Assembly: GCA_024710905.1 (NCBI GenBank)
Contig: JANJTV010000100.1
Span: forward strand, 1-49,900
From: Anaerolineales bacterium
GTDB taxonomy: Bacteria; Chloroflexota; Anaerolineae; Anaerolineales; Villigracilaceae
Length of the DNA: 49,900 nt
Direction: 5' to 3'
In this document: piece by piece, positions 1 to 7,265 of the stretch
How positions within the stretch are numbered: position 1 is the stretch's first letter
Layout: each line of letters opens with the position of its first letter
Made by a program: the position numbers and the translations under genes
The notes under the pieces: generated by a model
Told to the model about the DNA's origin: nothing
The model's input: the letters and a program-made list of their open reading frames with translations, nothing else
Databases searched by the model: none

Positions 1-399
1 TTCCTTTTTGTGGCGGTGGATTATGGATTGGACTGGAACGCCATGCTGCGGGATGTCGGCACCAAATGGTACATCCTGATAGGCCTGGCGGCCTTCCTGA
101 TGCTGCTCCCCCTGGCCTTTACCTCGTTTAATTACTGGATGAAACGCCTCGGCAAATCCTGGAAGCGCCTGCACCGGCTGGTCTACATCATTTCGCCGCT
201 GGTCATCCTGCATTTTGCCCTGGCTGCCAAAGCGGATTTCACCACCCTGCAGGGGAACGTTGCCCAGCCGTTGTTGTTTGGCTCGGTTGCCATCCTGCTG
301 CTATTTGTACGGATTCCCTTCATCAAGAATTGCTTAATCCAGTTGCGGCAGGCGATCCAGGCGCGCTGGCAGGAAATCAAACAACCCCCGGCATCGTAA
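1..399 (+). CDS. msrQ: MsrQ/YedZ-like heme-binding membrane subunit, C-terminal part
   Basis: The frame is open at the left window edge, so the N-terminus is missing. The remaining part of about 132 residues has three hydrophobic segments and the pattern KSWKRLHRLVY followed by LHFALAAK, which is the characteristic end of the ferric-reductase-like b-type cytochrome MsrQ (YedZ); the histidines in LHRLVY and LHF are heme-ligand candidates by family knowledge. MsrQ passes electrons from the quinone pool or flavin to the periplasmic MsrP, which repairs methionine sulfoxide. MsrP would be expected just upstream, outside the window. A GC-rich inverted repeat (386-391 with 404-409) overlaps the stop codon and may end transcription, but it lacks a proper T run. 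Confidence 0.8.
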   Translation, partial: FLFVAVDYGLDWNAMLRDVGTKWYILIGLAAFLMLLPLAFTSFNYWMKRLGKSWKRLHRLVYIISPLVILHFALAAKADFTTLQGNVAQPLLFGSVAILLLFVRIPFIKNCLIQLRQAIQARWQEIKQPPAS

Positions 400-421
400 C
401 AAACCGGGGTGTTTGCCTGGC

Positions 422-649
422 TTAGAAGATTCCGCGCAGCAAGAGCAGCAGCCCGATGATGGCCAGTGGGATGCCCACGATCGCGCCGATGATCGTCAGG
501 CTGACCAGCAGGCCCACCAGGATCAGCACCAGCCCCAGTACCATGGCTACAAAGCGGCCGGTGAATTCGACAATCCCTGCCACTAGCATCCAGAGGGCAT
601 AGAACGGCCACAAATACCAGGGGATTTCACGTTTATGTGTGGTTGTCAT
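422..649 (-). CDS. Small two-helix membrane protein, unknown function
   Basis: A 75-residue protein that is almost entirely hydrophobic after a short polar N-terminus (MTTTHKREIPWYLW). Two membrane helices are likely, the second rich in Ile, Gly and Leu, ending in LLLRGIF. I chose the ATG at 649 because AAAGGAG lies about 8 nt upstream on the minus strand; a longer reading to 730 adds an implausible Cys-rich stretch without a ribosome site. It converges with msrQ with only 22 nt between stops. I do not recognise a family beyond small bacterial membrane proteins, and no function can be assigned from its neighbours. Confidence 0.65.
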   Translation of the reverse strand: MTTTHKREIPWYLWPFYALWMLVAGIVEFTGRFVAMVLGLVLILVGLLVSLTIIGAIVGIPLAIIGLLLLLRGIF

Positions 650-722
650 CTTTAATACTCCTTTGTTGGTTTCGTAGTGATATACGCAGCAGCAGCAAAA
701 TGGATGCGACAAATTTGGCGCT

Positions 723-780
723 GGTATCATGCCGCGCCGTACGCGGTATCATGCCGCGGCAGACGCGGTATAATGCCCGC
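723..780 (+). repeat. Three tandem 22-bp repeats ending in a -10 box and start codon
   Basis: The core GGTATCATGCCGC occurs at 723-735 and 745-757, and a variant GGTATAATGCCCGC at 767-780. The starts are spaced exactly 22 bp apart, about two helical turns. The last copy contains the TATAAT of the promoter for the thioredoxin-like gene that starts at 781. The first two copies differ from it at the A of the -10 (TATCAT). They could be duplicated promoter remnants or phased operator sites. Confidence 0.8.
769..774 (+). promoter_or_regulatory. -10 box of a probable leaderless promoter
   Basis: TATAAT is followed by exactly 6 nt (GCCCGC) and then the ATG at 781, so transcription should start at or within a base of the start codon. 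No ribosome site is visible before the ATG. No good -35 is seen at the usual distance (746-751 reads GTATCA). Confidence 0.65.
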
Positions 781-1524
781 ATGTCCACTGAAACCATCTC
801 CCCTGAAACCCCAAAATTCCCTGTCTGGCTTTTCCTGGTGCTGCTGCCAGTCTTTTTTGCGCTGGGCCTGGCCACCGGCTGGGCGGTGTGGGGCGCCTCC
901 GTGGCTCCGGTAACATCAGACACGCCTCCAGCTGCGCCCGCCGCCAATAGCCCGATTACCGGTTCCCTGCCAACACCTACCTCCCAGGTCGTTCGCTATG
1001 ACGTGCCTGTGGATGACGATCCCTTTATTGGCCCGGACGTCGCGCCGATCACCATTATTGAATTCAGCGATTATGAGTGCCCGTACTGCAAACGCTGGCA
1101 TGATGAGGTCTTCCTGCGCCTGCTGGATGAATACCCTGACCAGGTGCGGATTGTGTATCGTGATTTCCCGTTGGACAGCATCCACCCCAATGCCACCCCC
1201 GCTGCTGAAGCCGCCAACTGCGCCAACGAGCAGGGCCTATTCTGGGAGTTCCACAACGCCCTGTTTGGCGGGGCCTACGGGCTAAACCGTGATGCTTATA
1301 TTGCGTATGCCACCGATTTAGGCATGGATGTTGACTCGTTTACCACCTGTATCGACGAGCGTCGTTATGCTGATGAAGTACAGGCCGATTTTGAGTACGC
1401 CGCCGGTTTTGGCATTCGCTCGACGCCGACCTTCTTTATTAATGGCCTGGCGATCATTGGTGCGCAGCCATTTGAAGTGTTCCAGCAGGTCATTGAGCAG
1501 GAACTGGCCGGGCAAATTCCGTAA
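781..1524 (+). CDS. Membrane-anchored DsbA-family thioredoxin-like protein
   Basis: A 247-residue protein with one N-terminal membrane anchor (about residues 15-38), a Pro/Thr/Ala-rich linker, and a DsbA-type thioredoxin domain. The active site is CPYC at residues 100-103, inside FSDYECPYCKRW, and the later STPTFFING carries the cis-proline. Such proteins oxidise or isomerise disulfides on the outer face of the membrane. Close relatives are often annotated DsbA family protein or thioredoxin domain protein, and they can pair with VKOR or DsbD-like partners, none of which is in the window. I chose the ATG at 781 because it follows a TATAAT by 6 nt and begins just before the anchor. A longer in-frame reading from 637 would run through the tandem repeats. 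Confidence 0.88.
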   Translation: MSTETISPETPKFPVWLFLVLLPVFFALGLATGWAVWGASVAPVTSDTPPAAPAANSPITGSLPTPTSQVVRYDVPVDDDPFIGPDVAPITIIEFSDYECPYCKRWHDEVFLRLLDEYPDQVRIVYRDFPLDSIHPNATPAAEAANCANEQGLFWEFHNALFGGAYGLNRDAYIAYATDLGMDVDSFTTCIDERRYADEVQADFEYAAGFGIRSTPTFFINGLAIIGAQPFEVFQQVIEQELAGQIP

Positions 1525-1534
1525 AGGGGCAGGG

Positions 1535-2200
1535 ATGAAAAAATTTGTGGCTGTGGCTGGTAATATTGGGGTTGGGAAGTCCACGCTGGTGCAAAAATTG
1601 TGCCTGACGATGGGTTACGACCCGTTTTTTGAGCCGGTGACCGAGAACCCTTACCTGGCTGATTTTTATCGCGACATGTCGGCCTGGTCATTCCATTCGC
1701 AGGTTTTCTTCCTGACCCACCGCCTGCGGGCGCACCACGAGATTGCCCACCACCAGAAATCGGTCATCCAGGACCGCAGTGTGTACGAGGATGCCGAAAT
1801 CTTTGCCCACAACCTGTACCTGCAGGGTTTCATCCACCCGCGCGATTATGAGACCTACCGCAACCTGTACCAGACAGTGATCGACTTCCTGCCGCCACCC
1901 GACCTGGTGATTTACCTGCGCGCCTCCGTGCCCACGCTGATGACTCGCATTAACCGCCGGGGCCGTGATTACGAAAAGACCATCACCGCTGATTACCTGA
2001 ACGGCCTGAACAACCTGTACGAAAAATGGATCTCCACTTTTACCCTCTGCCCGGTACTGACCGTTCCTTCGGATGACCTGGATTATGTGGCCCATCGCGG
2101 CCACCTGAACCTGATTGCCCGCAAGGTGGACGAGAAACTGACCGGGCAGGAGGAAGTGGTCTTTGCACCGGAGGAAGTGGCCCGCGCAGCGGAGGATTAG
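1535..2200 (+). CDS. Deoxynucleoside kinase
   Basis: A 221-residue P-loop kinase of the dNK/dGK/dCK family, which phosphorylates deoxynucleosides for the salvage of DNA precursors in the cytoplasm. The P-loop is GNIGVGKS (residues 9-16), the substrate-site Gln lies in SQVFF near residue 56, and the family DRS motif is at residues 80-82 followed by VYED. RRGRDYE near residue 145 corresponds to the Arg-rich lid region. The start is fixed by GGGGCAGGG just before the ATG, 10 nt after the thioredoxin gene stops, so the two are probably co-transcribed. The exact base preference (dA, dG or dC) cannot be read from the sequence. Confidence 0.92.
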   Translation: MKKFVAVAGNIGVGKSTLVQKLCLTMGYDPFFEPVTENPYLADFYRDMSAWSFHSQVFFLTHRLRAHHEIAHHQKSVIQDRSVYEDAEIFAHNLYLQGFIHPRDYETYRNLYQTVIDFLPPPDLVIYLRASVPTLMTRINRRGRDYEKTITADYLNGLNNLYEKWISTFTLCPVLTVPSDDLDYVAHRGHLNLIARKVDEKLTGQEEVVFAPEEVARAAED

Positions 2201-2206
2201 CACCCT

Positions 2207-2524
2207 ATGCAAACGCCCCGCGTCATTCCCTGGGATCAACCCGAACCGCCGACAGAACCCGCCATCCGCAAGATACTGGATGGCGAGGGTCTTTCTTATT
2301 ACAGCTGGGGCAATGGCCCGCAGGACAGCTATGCGGCGCACGTCCATGCCTACCATAAAGTGATCTATGTTCTGCGTGGCAGCATCACCTTTGGCCTGCC
2401 GGAACTGGGCGAACGGCTGGAACTGGCTCCCGGCGACCGGTTAGAACTCCCGGCCGGGACGTGGCATGATGCCTGGGTTGGCCCGCAAGGGGTAAACTGT
2501 CTTGAGGCGCACAAAGCAGGATGA
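2207..2524 (+). CDS. Cupin-domain protein
   Basis: A 105-residue single-domain cupin. The first cupin motif is seen as HVHAYHKVIYVLRG and the second as LAPGDRLELPAGTWHDAWVG, giving the His residues expected to bind a metal ion. Small cupins of this type act as enzymes or sensors for small ligands, and the substrate cannot be predicted here. It follows the kinase by 6 nt, and its stop overlaps the start of the next gene in ATGA (2521-2524), which indicates translational coupling with the DUF1697 gene. Confidence 0.85.
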   Translation: MQTPRVIPWDQPEPPTEPAIRKILDGEGLSYYSWGNGPQDSYAAHVHAYHKVIYVLRGSITFGLPELGERLELAPGDRLELPAGTWHDAWVGPQGVNCLEAHKAG

Positions 2525-3051
2525 ATCAATATATCGCTTTGTTGCGCGGGATAAATGTGGGTGGCAAGACCCTGGCCATGAAAGACCTCATTGCTGTCCT
2601 GCAGCGGGTCGGTTGTGCAAACATCCGCACGTATATTCAAAGTGGCAATGTGGTTTTTTCGTCTGATGTGACGGAAAGTACAACCTTAGAGGAGCACATT
2701 CGGGCGGGGGTTATCCAGTCCTGCGGCCTGGATGTTACAGTAATCGTCTTAACTGTCCGGGCCTGGCAAACTGCGTTGGCCGGGAATCCCTTCCCGATAG
2801 AAAATGGCAGGGCGCTTCACTTGTTTTTCCTTGCTTCCGTCCCGGTTGCGCCGGACCTGAACAGGTTGGAGTCGTTGAAGACCGAAATGGAAAAATACCT
2901 GCTAAGCGGGCAAGTCTTCTACCTGTATACGCCGGATGGCTTTGGCAGGTCAAAACTGGCTGAAAAAGCCGAAAAATGCCTGGGGGTTGCGGCCACAGCC
3001 CGGAACTGGAACACGGTCAGCCAATTAAACGAGATGCTGCAAAAAGGGTAA
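2521..3051 (+). CDS. DUF1697 family protein
   Basis: A 176-residue protein of the DUF1697 family. The hallmark N-terminus is present (YIALLRGINVGG, then MKDL and IQSGNVVFSS). The family is widespread in bacteria and has no firmly established biochemical role known to me. The start overlaps the cupin stop (ATGA). A GC-rich inverted repeat (3067-3071 with 3082-3086) follows the gene but has no clear T run. Confidence 0.88.
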   Translation: MNQYIALLRGINVGGKTLAMKDLIAVLQRVGCANIRTYIQSGNVVFSSDVTESTTLEEHIRAGVIQSCGLDVTVIVLTVRAWQTALAGNPFPIENGRALHLFFLASVPVAPDLNRLESLKTEMEKYLLSGQVFYLYTPDGFGRSKLAEKAEKCLGVAATARNWNTVSQLNEMLQKG

Positions 3052-3101
3052 ATCAAAAATACAACACGGGCTAACCAGGTGGCCCGCAGAAATTTACTGG
3101 T

Positions 3102-3107
3102 TATAAT
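3102..3107 (+). promoter_or_regulatory. -10 box of a probable leaderless promoter
   Basis: TATAAT is separated by exactly 6 nt (GCCTGC) from the ATG at 3114, the same geometry and nearly the same bases as at 769-781. No ribosome site lies between the box and the ATG. No clear -35 is seen. Confidence 0.65.
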
Positions 3108-3113
3108 GCCTGC

Positions 3114-4466
3114 ATGTTCAAGAAAAACAAACCCGTAAATATCCTTATTGGTATCCTAGTGGCCATCCTGGTCATGGTTGGCCTGTATAACGTTCCATTC
3201 ATCAACAGCCGTCTGGCCTGGCGTGTGGAAGAATTCTTGGCTGATATTCGCGAAGTTGTCAGCCCGCCGGAGCAGGCCGTATTTGTCCCCGGTGCTGAAA
3301 CCCCCACCCTGCCTGCCGCTACCAGTGCCCCGGAAGCAACTCCCACCCGGGCCCAAGCCACCGAGACGGAGCTGGTCGGGACAGCCACCCCTTACCCGAC
3401 GCCTGCAGGAACCCCGATTCCCCAATCTGTGCGCTTAAGCGGCATCACCTATGTCGACCAGAAAAACCGTTGGAATTACTGCGGCCCGGCCAACCTGACC
3501 ATGGCGCTCAATTACTGGGGTTGGCAAGGCAACCGGGACGATGTTGCCAGGGTGGTGAAGCCCGGCGTGGCCGATCCCTCGCTGGATTTCATCCAGCAAG
3601 GCCGCCTCGACCTGAACGTCATGCCCTACGAGATGACCGATTTCGTGCTCAACCAGACCGAGTACAGCGCAGTGCTGCGCCAGGGCGGCAACCTCGAATT
3701 GCTCAAACGTCTGGTTGCGGCCGGGTTCCCGGTGGTCATCGAAAAAGGATACATCCAGCGCGACACCACCGGCACCGTCTCATGGATGGGGCATTACCTG
3801 TTTGTCACTGGCTACGACGACAGCCAATCTGCCTTTATTGTCCAGGATGCCTTCTACAATGACAATGAATCGCCGGGCAAAAACAAACTCTACCCTTACG
3901 ACGATTTCCAATCCACCTGGCGTTCTTTCAACTTCCTGTTCTTTGTCGTTTATCCGCCCGATCGCGAAGCGGAAATGTTTGGCCTGCTTGGCCCCTGGCT
4001 CGACCCGGCCTACGGCCTACGTTACTCGCTTGAACTTAACCAGGATTTCCTGCAAACAGCCACCGATGCAGACCGTTTTTTTACCCTGTTTAGCATCGGC
4101 ACAGCCTATGTTGGCCTGCAAGACTATAGTGCTGCTGCCCAGGCTTATGACCAGGCTTTTGCTGTCTATGCCACCCTGCCCCAGGACGACAAACGCCCCT
4201 ATCGCATCATGTGGTACCAGACCGGCCCTTACTGGGCTTACTTCTACACTGGCCGCTATAAGGATGTGGTCAACCTGGCCGATGTCACCCTGGCCACCCC
4301 GCGCGTTGGCCCGACCCTTGAAGAAAGCCTGTACTGGCGCGCCATGGCCAATTATGCCCTAGGCAATTATGGCCCGGCAGTGCAGGATATGCGCGAATCA
4401 GTGCGATTGAATCCCAACTTTGGGGCAGGATTGGCCCGCCTGAGTGAATGGGGCGCCCTGCCTTAG
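3114..4466 (+). CDS. Membrane-anchored C39-like peptidase-fold protein with TPR repeats
   Basis: A 450-residue protein with an N-terminal signal anchor (about residues 8-25), a low-complexity Thr/Pro/Ala linker to about residue 105, then a papain-like C39_2 domain and C-terminal TPR repeats (about 310-445). The catalytic Cys is C123 in NYCGPANL and the His is H227 in MGHYLFVTGYDD; an Asp in VQDAFYND could complete the site. The domain probably faces outside the cytoplasmic membrane and may cut or bind peptides; many such proteins are called C39 family peptidase. The start follows a TATAAT by 6 nt. No exporter partner gene is nearby, so a bacteriocin role is not supported. Confidence 0.82.
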   Translation: MFKKNKPVNILIGILVAILVMVGLYNVPFINSRLAWRVEEFLADIREVVSPPEQAVFVPGAETPTLPAATSAPEATPTRAQATETELVGTATPYPTPAGTPIPQSVRLSGITYVDQKNRWNYCGPANLTMALNYWGWQGNRDDVARVVKPGVADPSLDFIQQGRLDLNVMPYEMTDFVLNQTEYSAVLRQGGNLELLKRLVAAGFPVVIEKGYIQRDTTGTVSWMGHYLFVTGYDDSQSAFIVQDAFYNDNESPGKNKLYPYDDFQSTWRSFNFLFFVVYPPDREAEMFGLLGPWLDPAYGLRYSLELNQDFLQTATDADRFFTLFSIGTAYVGLQDYSAAAQAYDQAFAVYATLPQDDKRPYRIMWYQTGPYWAYFYTGRYKDVVNLADVTLATPRVGPTLEESLYWRAMANYALGNYGPAVQDMRESVRLNPNFGAGLARLSEWGALP

Positions 4467-4510
4467 CCGCCCCGGCGGACTCACCCAACGCCTCGCTGGA
4501 GTCCCATTAA

Positions 4511-5761
4511 ATGAGCATTAAACTCCTTCACTTTGCCGATGCCCACATTGATATGGCCAATTACGGCCGCCAGGACCCTGCCACCGGGCTGCCCATGCGC
4601 GTGCTGGACTTCCTAAAGTCGTTGGATGTCATTGTAGACGCGGCCATTGCCGAAAAAGTGGACCTGGTGATTTTCGCCGGGGATGCCTACAAAGATCGTT
4701 CCCCCGCACCAACCTTCCAGCGTGAGTGGGGGCGGCGCATCATCCGCCTGTCCCAGGCCAGGATTCCCACCATTTTGCTGGTTGGCAACCACGACCTTTC
4801 ACCTGCCGCTGGCCGTGCACACGCCATCCAGGAATTTGAAACGCTTGAAATCCCTTCTGTGCATGTTATTTCCAAGCCAGCCATGCTGACTCCCGAAATG
4901 CTTGGCATCCCGGTACAGGTCTTGGGCCTGCCCTGGGTTAACCGTTCCGGGCTGATGGCCGCCCTTGAAACGGAAGGCGTTTCCTCGGGGGAAGCCTATG
5001 CCCAGGTTGAAGAACGGTTGGCCGATCTCGTCCGGGGCTGGCTCGAGCAGGCCGACCCCTCTACCCCGATTATCCTGACTGCCCACGCCTCGGTGCAGGG
5101 TGCCACCTACGGCTTTGAGCGGACTGTGATGCTGGGCGGCGACCTGGTGCTGACGCCCGGCCTGGTCAAAGACCCGCGCCTGGATTATGTAGCCCTGGGG
5201 CACATCCACAAGCCACAAAACCTGAACGAAGGCCAGCACCCGCCGGTGATTTACCCCGGCTCCATTGAGCGGGTTGATTTTGGCGAGGCCGCCGATGACA
5301 AGTTCTTTATTGTGGCAGATGTGGCGCGCGGCAAAACAGATTTCCAGTGGCGCAAGCTGGAGGGTATCCGTACGTTCATTGACCGGCGCGTGGAACTGAC
5401 CTCTGCCGAAAATGTGACCCAGCAGTTGATTGCTGCCCTGCCTGCCCCGAAGAAATTGAAGGATGCCGTGGTGCGGCTGGTGGTCGACTACCCCCGCGAT
5501 TTTGAAAAATTGATTGATGAGAAAGCACTACGCGCGCATACCGAAGGTGTCTTCGAGTTTCATCTGGTGAAGCGCCCGCAGGTGGAAGCCCGGGTGCGCC
5601 TGCCCGGCAACCAGACTATTGCCAGTATGTCGCCGTTGGAATTGCTTGACCTGTACTGGCAATCCAGCCATGCCAAACCCGAAGATGCCGAGGCCCTGAA
5701 GGCCCTGGCCAGCCAGGTGATTGCAGATGTGCATGGCGGCGCAGATGATGATCCCTTGTAA
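4511..5761 (+). CDS. sbcD: SbcD/Mre11-like DNA exonuclease
   Basis: A 416-residue calcineurin-like metallophosphoesterase of the SbcD/Mre11 type. Metal-binding motifs appear in order: FADAHID (D10, H12), FAGDAYKDRS, VGNHDLS, TAHASV and ALGHIHKPQ, followed by YPGSIERVDFGE and a C-terminal capping region. SbcD normally works with the SbcC ATPase to open and trim hairpin and broken DNA ends. No sbcC lies next to it: the neighbours are a C39-like gene and a PIG-L deacetylase, so the ATPase partner must be elsewhere or absent. The start is an ATG with GGAG about 9 nt upstream. Confidence 0.88.
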   Translation: MSIKLLHFADAHIDMANYGRQDPATGLPMRVLDFLKSLDVIVDAAIAEKVDLVIFAGDAYKDRSPAPTFQREWGRRIIRLSQARIPTILLVGNHDLSPAAGRAHAIQEFETLEIPSVHVISKPAMLTPEMLGIPVQVLGLPWVNRSGLMAALETEGVSSGEAYAQVEERLADLVRGWLEQADPSTPIILTAHASVQGATYGFERTVMLGGDLVLTPGLVKDPRLDYVALGHIHKPQNLNEGQHPPVIYPGSIERVDFGEAADDKFFIVADVARGKTDFQWRKLEGIRTFIDRRVELTSAENVTQQLIAALPAPKKLKDAVVRLVVDYPRDFEKLIDEKALRAHTEGVFEFHLVKRPQVEARVRLPGNQTIASMSPLELLDLYWQSSHAKPEDAEALKALASQVIADVHGGADDDPL

Positions 5762-5820
5762 CGGGCCTGTTACGCAACTGCTATGCTCGCAGTGTGAGAT
5801 TGTCAATATACTCACAAGCG

Positions 5821-6570
5821 ATGCGTTGGATATATATTTCCCCCCATTTTGATGATGCTGTGCTTTCTTGCGGCGGGCTGATCTGGGAACAAACCCACAG
5901 CGGCATGCCCGTTGAGATTTGGACGATTTGCGCTGGAGATCCGCCGCCTGGCCCGTCCTCGTCCCTGGCGGATGAGATGCATGGAAACTGGAAGACTGCC
6001 AGTGCGCTGGAAACCGTCCAGTTGCGGCGCGTGGAAGACCAGAACGCCGCCCGCCGTGTTGGTGCGCAGGCTGTGCATTTCCCCATCCCGGATTGTATCT
6101 ACCGCCGCTCGAATACCGGTTCGTTGTTCTACACCGAAGATGTATTTATTGCCCCGAACCCGCGCGAGAAAGAACTGGCCGAACAAATTGCTGCCCTGTT
6201 GACGGACCGCCTGCGCCAGTATGATACGCTGGTCTGCCCCCTGACCATCGGCGGCCATGTTGATCATCGGATCACCCGCGCCGCACTGGAAATGTTGGAT
6301 CGGCCCCTGTGGTATTACGCCGATGTGCCCTATGCCCTGCGCCACCCGGAGCAGATGCCCGCCGCAGTGGATGGATTGGTAGGGAAGCGCTTTTACATTT
6401 CCAGCCGAGGGCTGAAAGCCTGGCAGGAAGCCATTGCGGCACATGCCTCACAGATTTCATCCTTGTTTGAAGATGCTGATGATATGCGTCGCTTAATCCG
6501 CGATTACAAATTGCAGAACGACGGTTTGACCCTCTGGGAGCCGGAAGAAATCGTTGTTCACCCGGCTTGA
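5821..6570 (+). CDS. PIG-L family deacetylase
   Basis: A 249-residue zinc-dependent N-deacetylase of the PIG-L/LmbE type. The metal and catalytic motif is PHFDD near residues 8-12 and the second motif is GGHVDH. Family members remove acetyl groups from N-acetylglucosamine-type groups on lipids, thiols or antibiotics, and the substrate here is unknown. I prefer the ATG at 5821 (MRWIYISPHFDDA) over a GTG at 5794. It gives the usual family N-terminus, and TATACT at 5807-5812 lies 8 nt ahead of it, so the message may start at or very near the ATG. Confidence 0.85.
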   Translation: MRWIYISPHFDDAVLSCGGLIWEQTHSGMPVEIWTICAGDPPPGPSSSLADEMHGNWKTASALETVQLRRVEDQNAARRVGAQAVHFPIPDCIYRRSNTGSLFYTEDVFIAPNPREKELAEQIAALLTDRLRQYDTLVCPLTIGGHVDHRITRAALEMLDRPLWYYADVPYALRHPEQMPAAVDGLVGKRFYISSRGLKAWQEAIAAHASQISSLFEDADDMRRLIRDYKLQNDGLTLWEPEEIVVHPA

Positions 6571-6632
6571 TTTCACTCACAAATCGTGATATAGTTGTCA
6601 CGTTGTGTAAAAACTTGCGTGTAATCTAATCA

Positions 6633-6656
6633 GTTGCACCCCGAAAGGGGTGCAAC
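6633..6656 (+). promoter_or_regulatory. Perfect 10-bp hairpin with GAAA tetraloop in the greA leader
   Basis: GTTGCACCCC (6633-6642) pairs perfectly with GGGGTGCAAC (6647-6656) around a GAAA loop. No T run follows, so it is unlikely to be a simple terminator. It lies 26 nt before the greA ATG, just upstream of the ribosome site GGGAAGTAAG. A role in message stability or control of greA is inference. Confidence 0.7.
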
Positions 6657-6682
6657 ACATCATATAAGACGGGAAGTAAGAT

Positions 6683-7147
6683 ATGCCTGCAACATACTTA
6701 ACCAAAGAAGGCTTTCAGAGACTCCAGGAGGAACTGGATTACCTGCGCAAAGATAAGCGCCAGGAAGTTGCTGCCCGCCTGCATGAAGCCATGGAAGGCG
6801 GCGAACTAATCGAGAACGCCGAGTACGAAGCCGCTAAAAATGAACAAGCCTTTGTGGAAGGCCGCATCCAGGAACTGGAAGTCATCCTTGCTGCCGCCCA
6901 TATCATTGAAGAAAACAACAGTGACCCGACTCTCGTGCAGGTTGGCGACACAGTCACTCTGCAGGAAGAAGGCGGCAAACCGGAAAAATACATCATCGTC
7001 GGCGCAGCGGAAGCTGACCCGCGCGAAGGTAAGATTTCCAACGAATCCCCGCTGGGCCGCGCCCTGCTCAATCACCGCATTGGTGATGTGGTGCAGGTGG
7101 ATGCCCCTGGCGGCTCCTTCCGTGTAAAGATCCTCAAGACCACCTGA
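6683..7147 (+). CDS. greA: Transcription elongation factor GreA
   Basis: A 154-residue GreA. The N-terminal coiled coil (about 1-75) reaches into the RNA polymerase secondary channel and stimulates cleavage of backtracked RNA; the C-terminal FKBP-like domain (about 80-154) binds polymerase. The tip motif reads ELIENAEY, so the usual D41 of E. coli is E41 while E44 is kept. The C-terminal part shows the standard ISNESPLGRALL. A ribosome site GGGAAGTAAG precedes the ATG, and a terminator follows the gene. Confidence 0.95.
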   Translation: MPATYLTKEGFQRLQEELDYLRKDKRQEVAARLHEAMEGGELIENAEYEAAKNEQAFVEGRIQELEVILAAAHIIEENNSDPTLVQVGDTVTLQEEGGKPEKYIIVGAAEADPREGKISNESPLGRALLNHRIGDVVQVDAPGGSFRVKILKTT

Positions 7148-7171
7148 AGACCGGGGCAGTCAGATCAATAG

Positions 7172-7219
7172 CCCCGCGCGGGCTCTGCGCAAGCAGGGTG
7201 CCTTGACGCGGGGTTTTTT
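7172..7219 (+). terminator. Rho-independent terminator after greA with nested hairpin
   Basis: CCCCGCG (7172-7178) pairs with CGCGGGG (7207-7213) and is followed by six T. The loop holds a second hairpin (about 7181-7202) closed by a GCAA tetraloop. It separates greA from lysS. Confidence 0.85.
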
Positions 7220-7265
7220 CTTACCCGCCAGTGTGGGTCGGGAGACGACAAAAAAGGATAGCCTG

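Noticed and set aside
3114..4466. Bacteriocin-processing C39 peptidase of an ABC exporter
   Set aside because: There is no ABC transporter part in the protein or next to it, and the TPR repeats and membrane anchor point to a different role.
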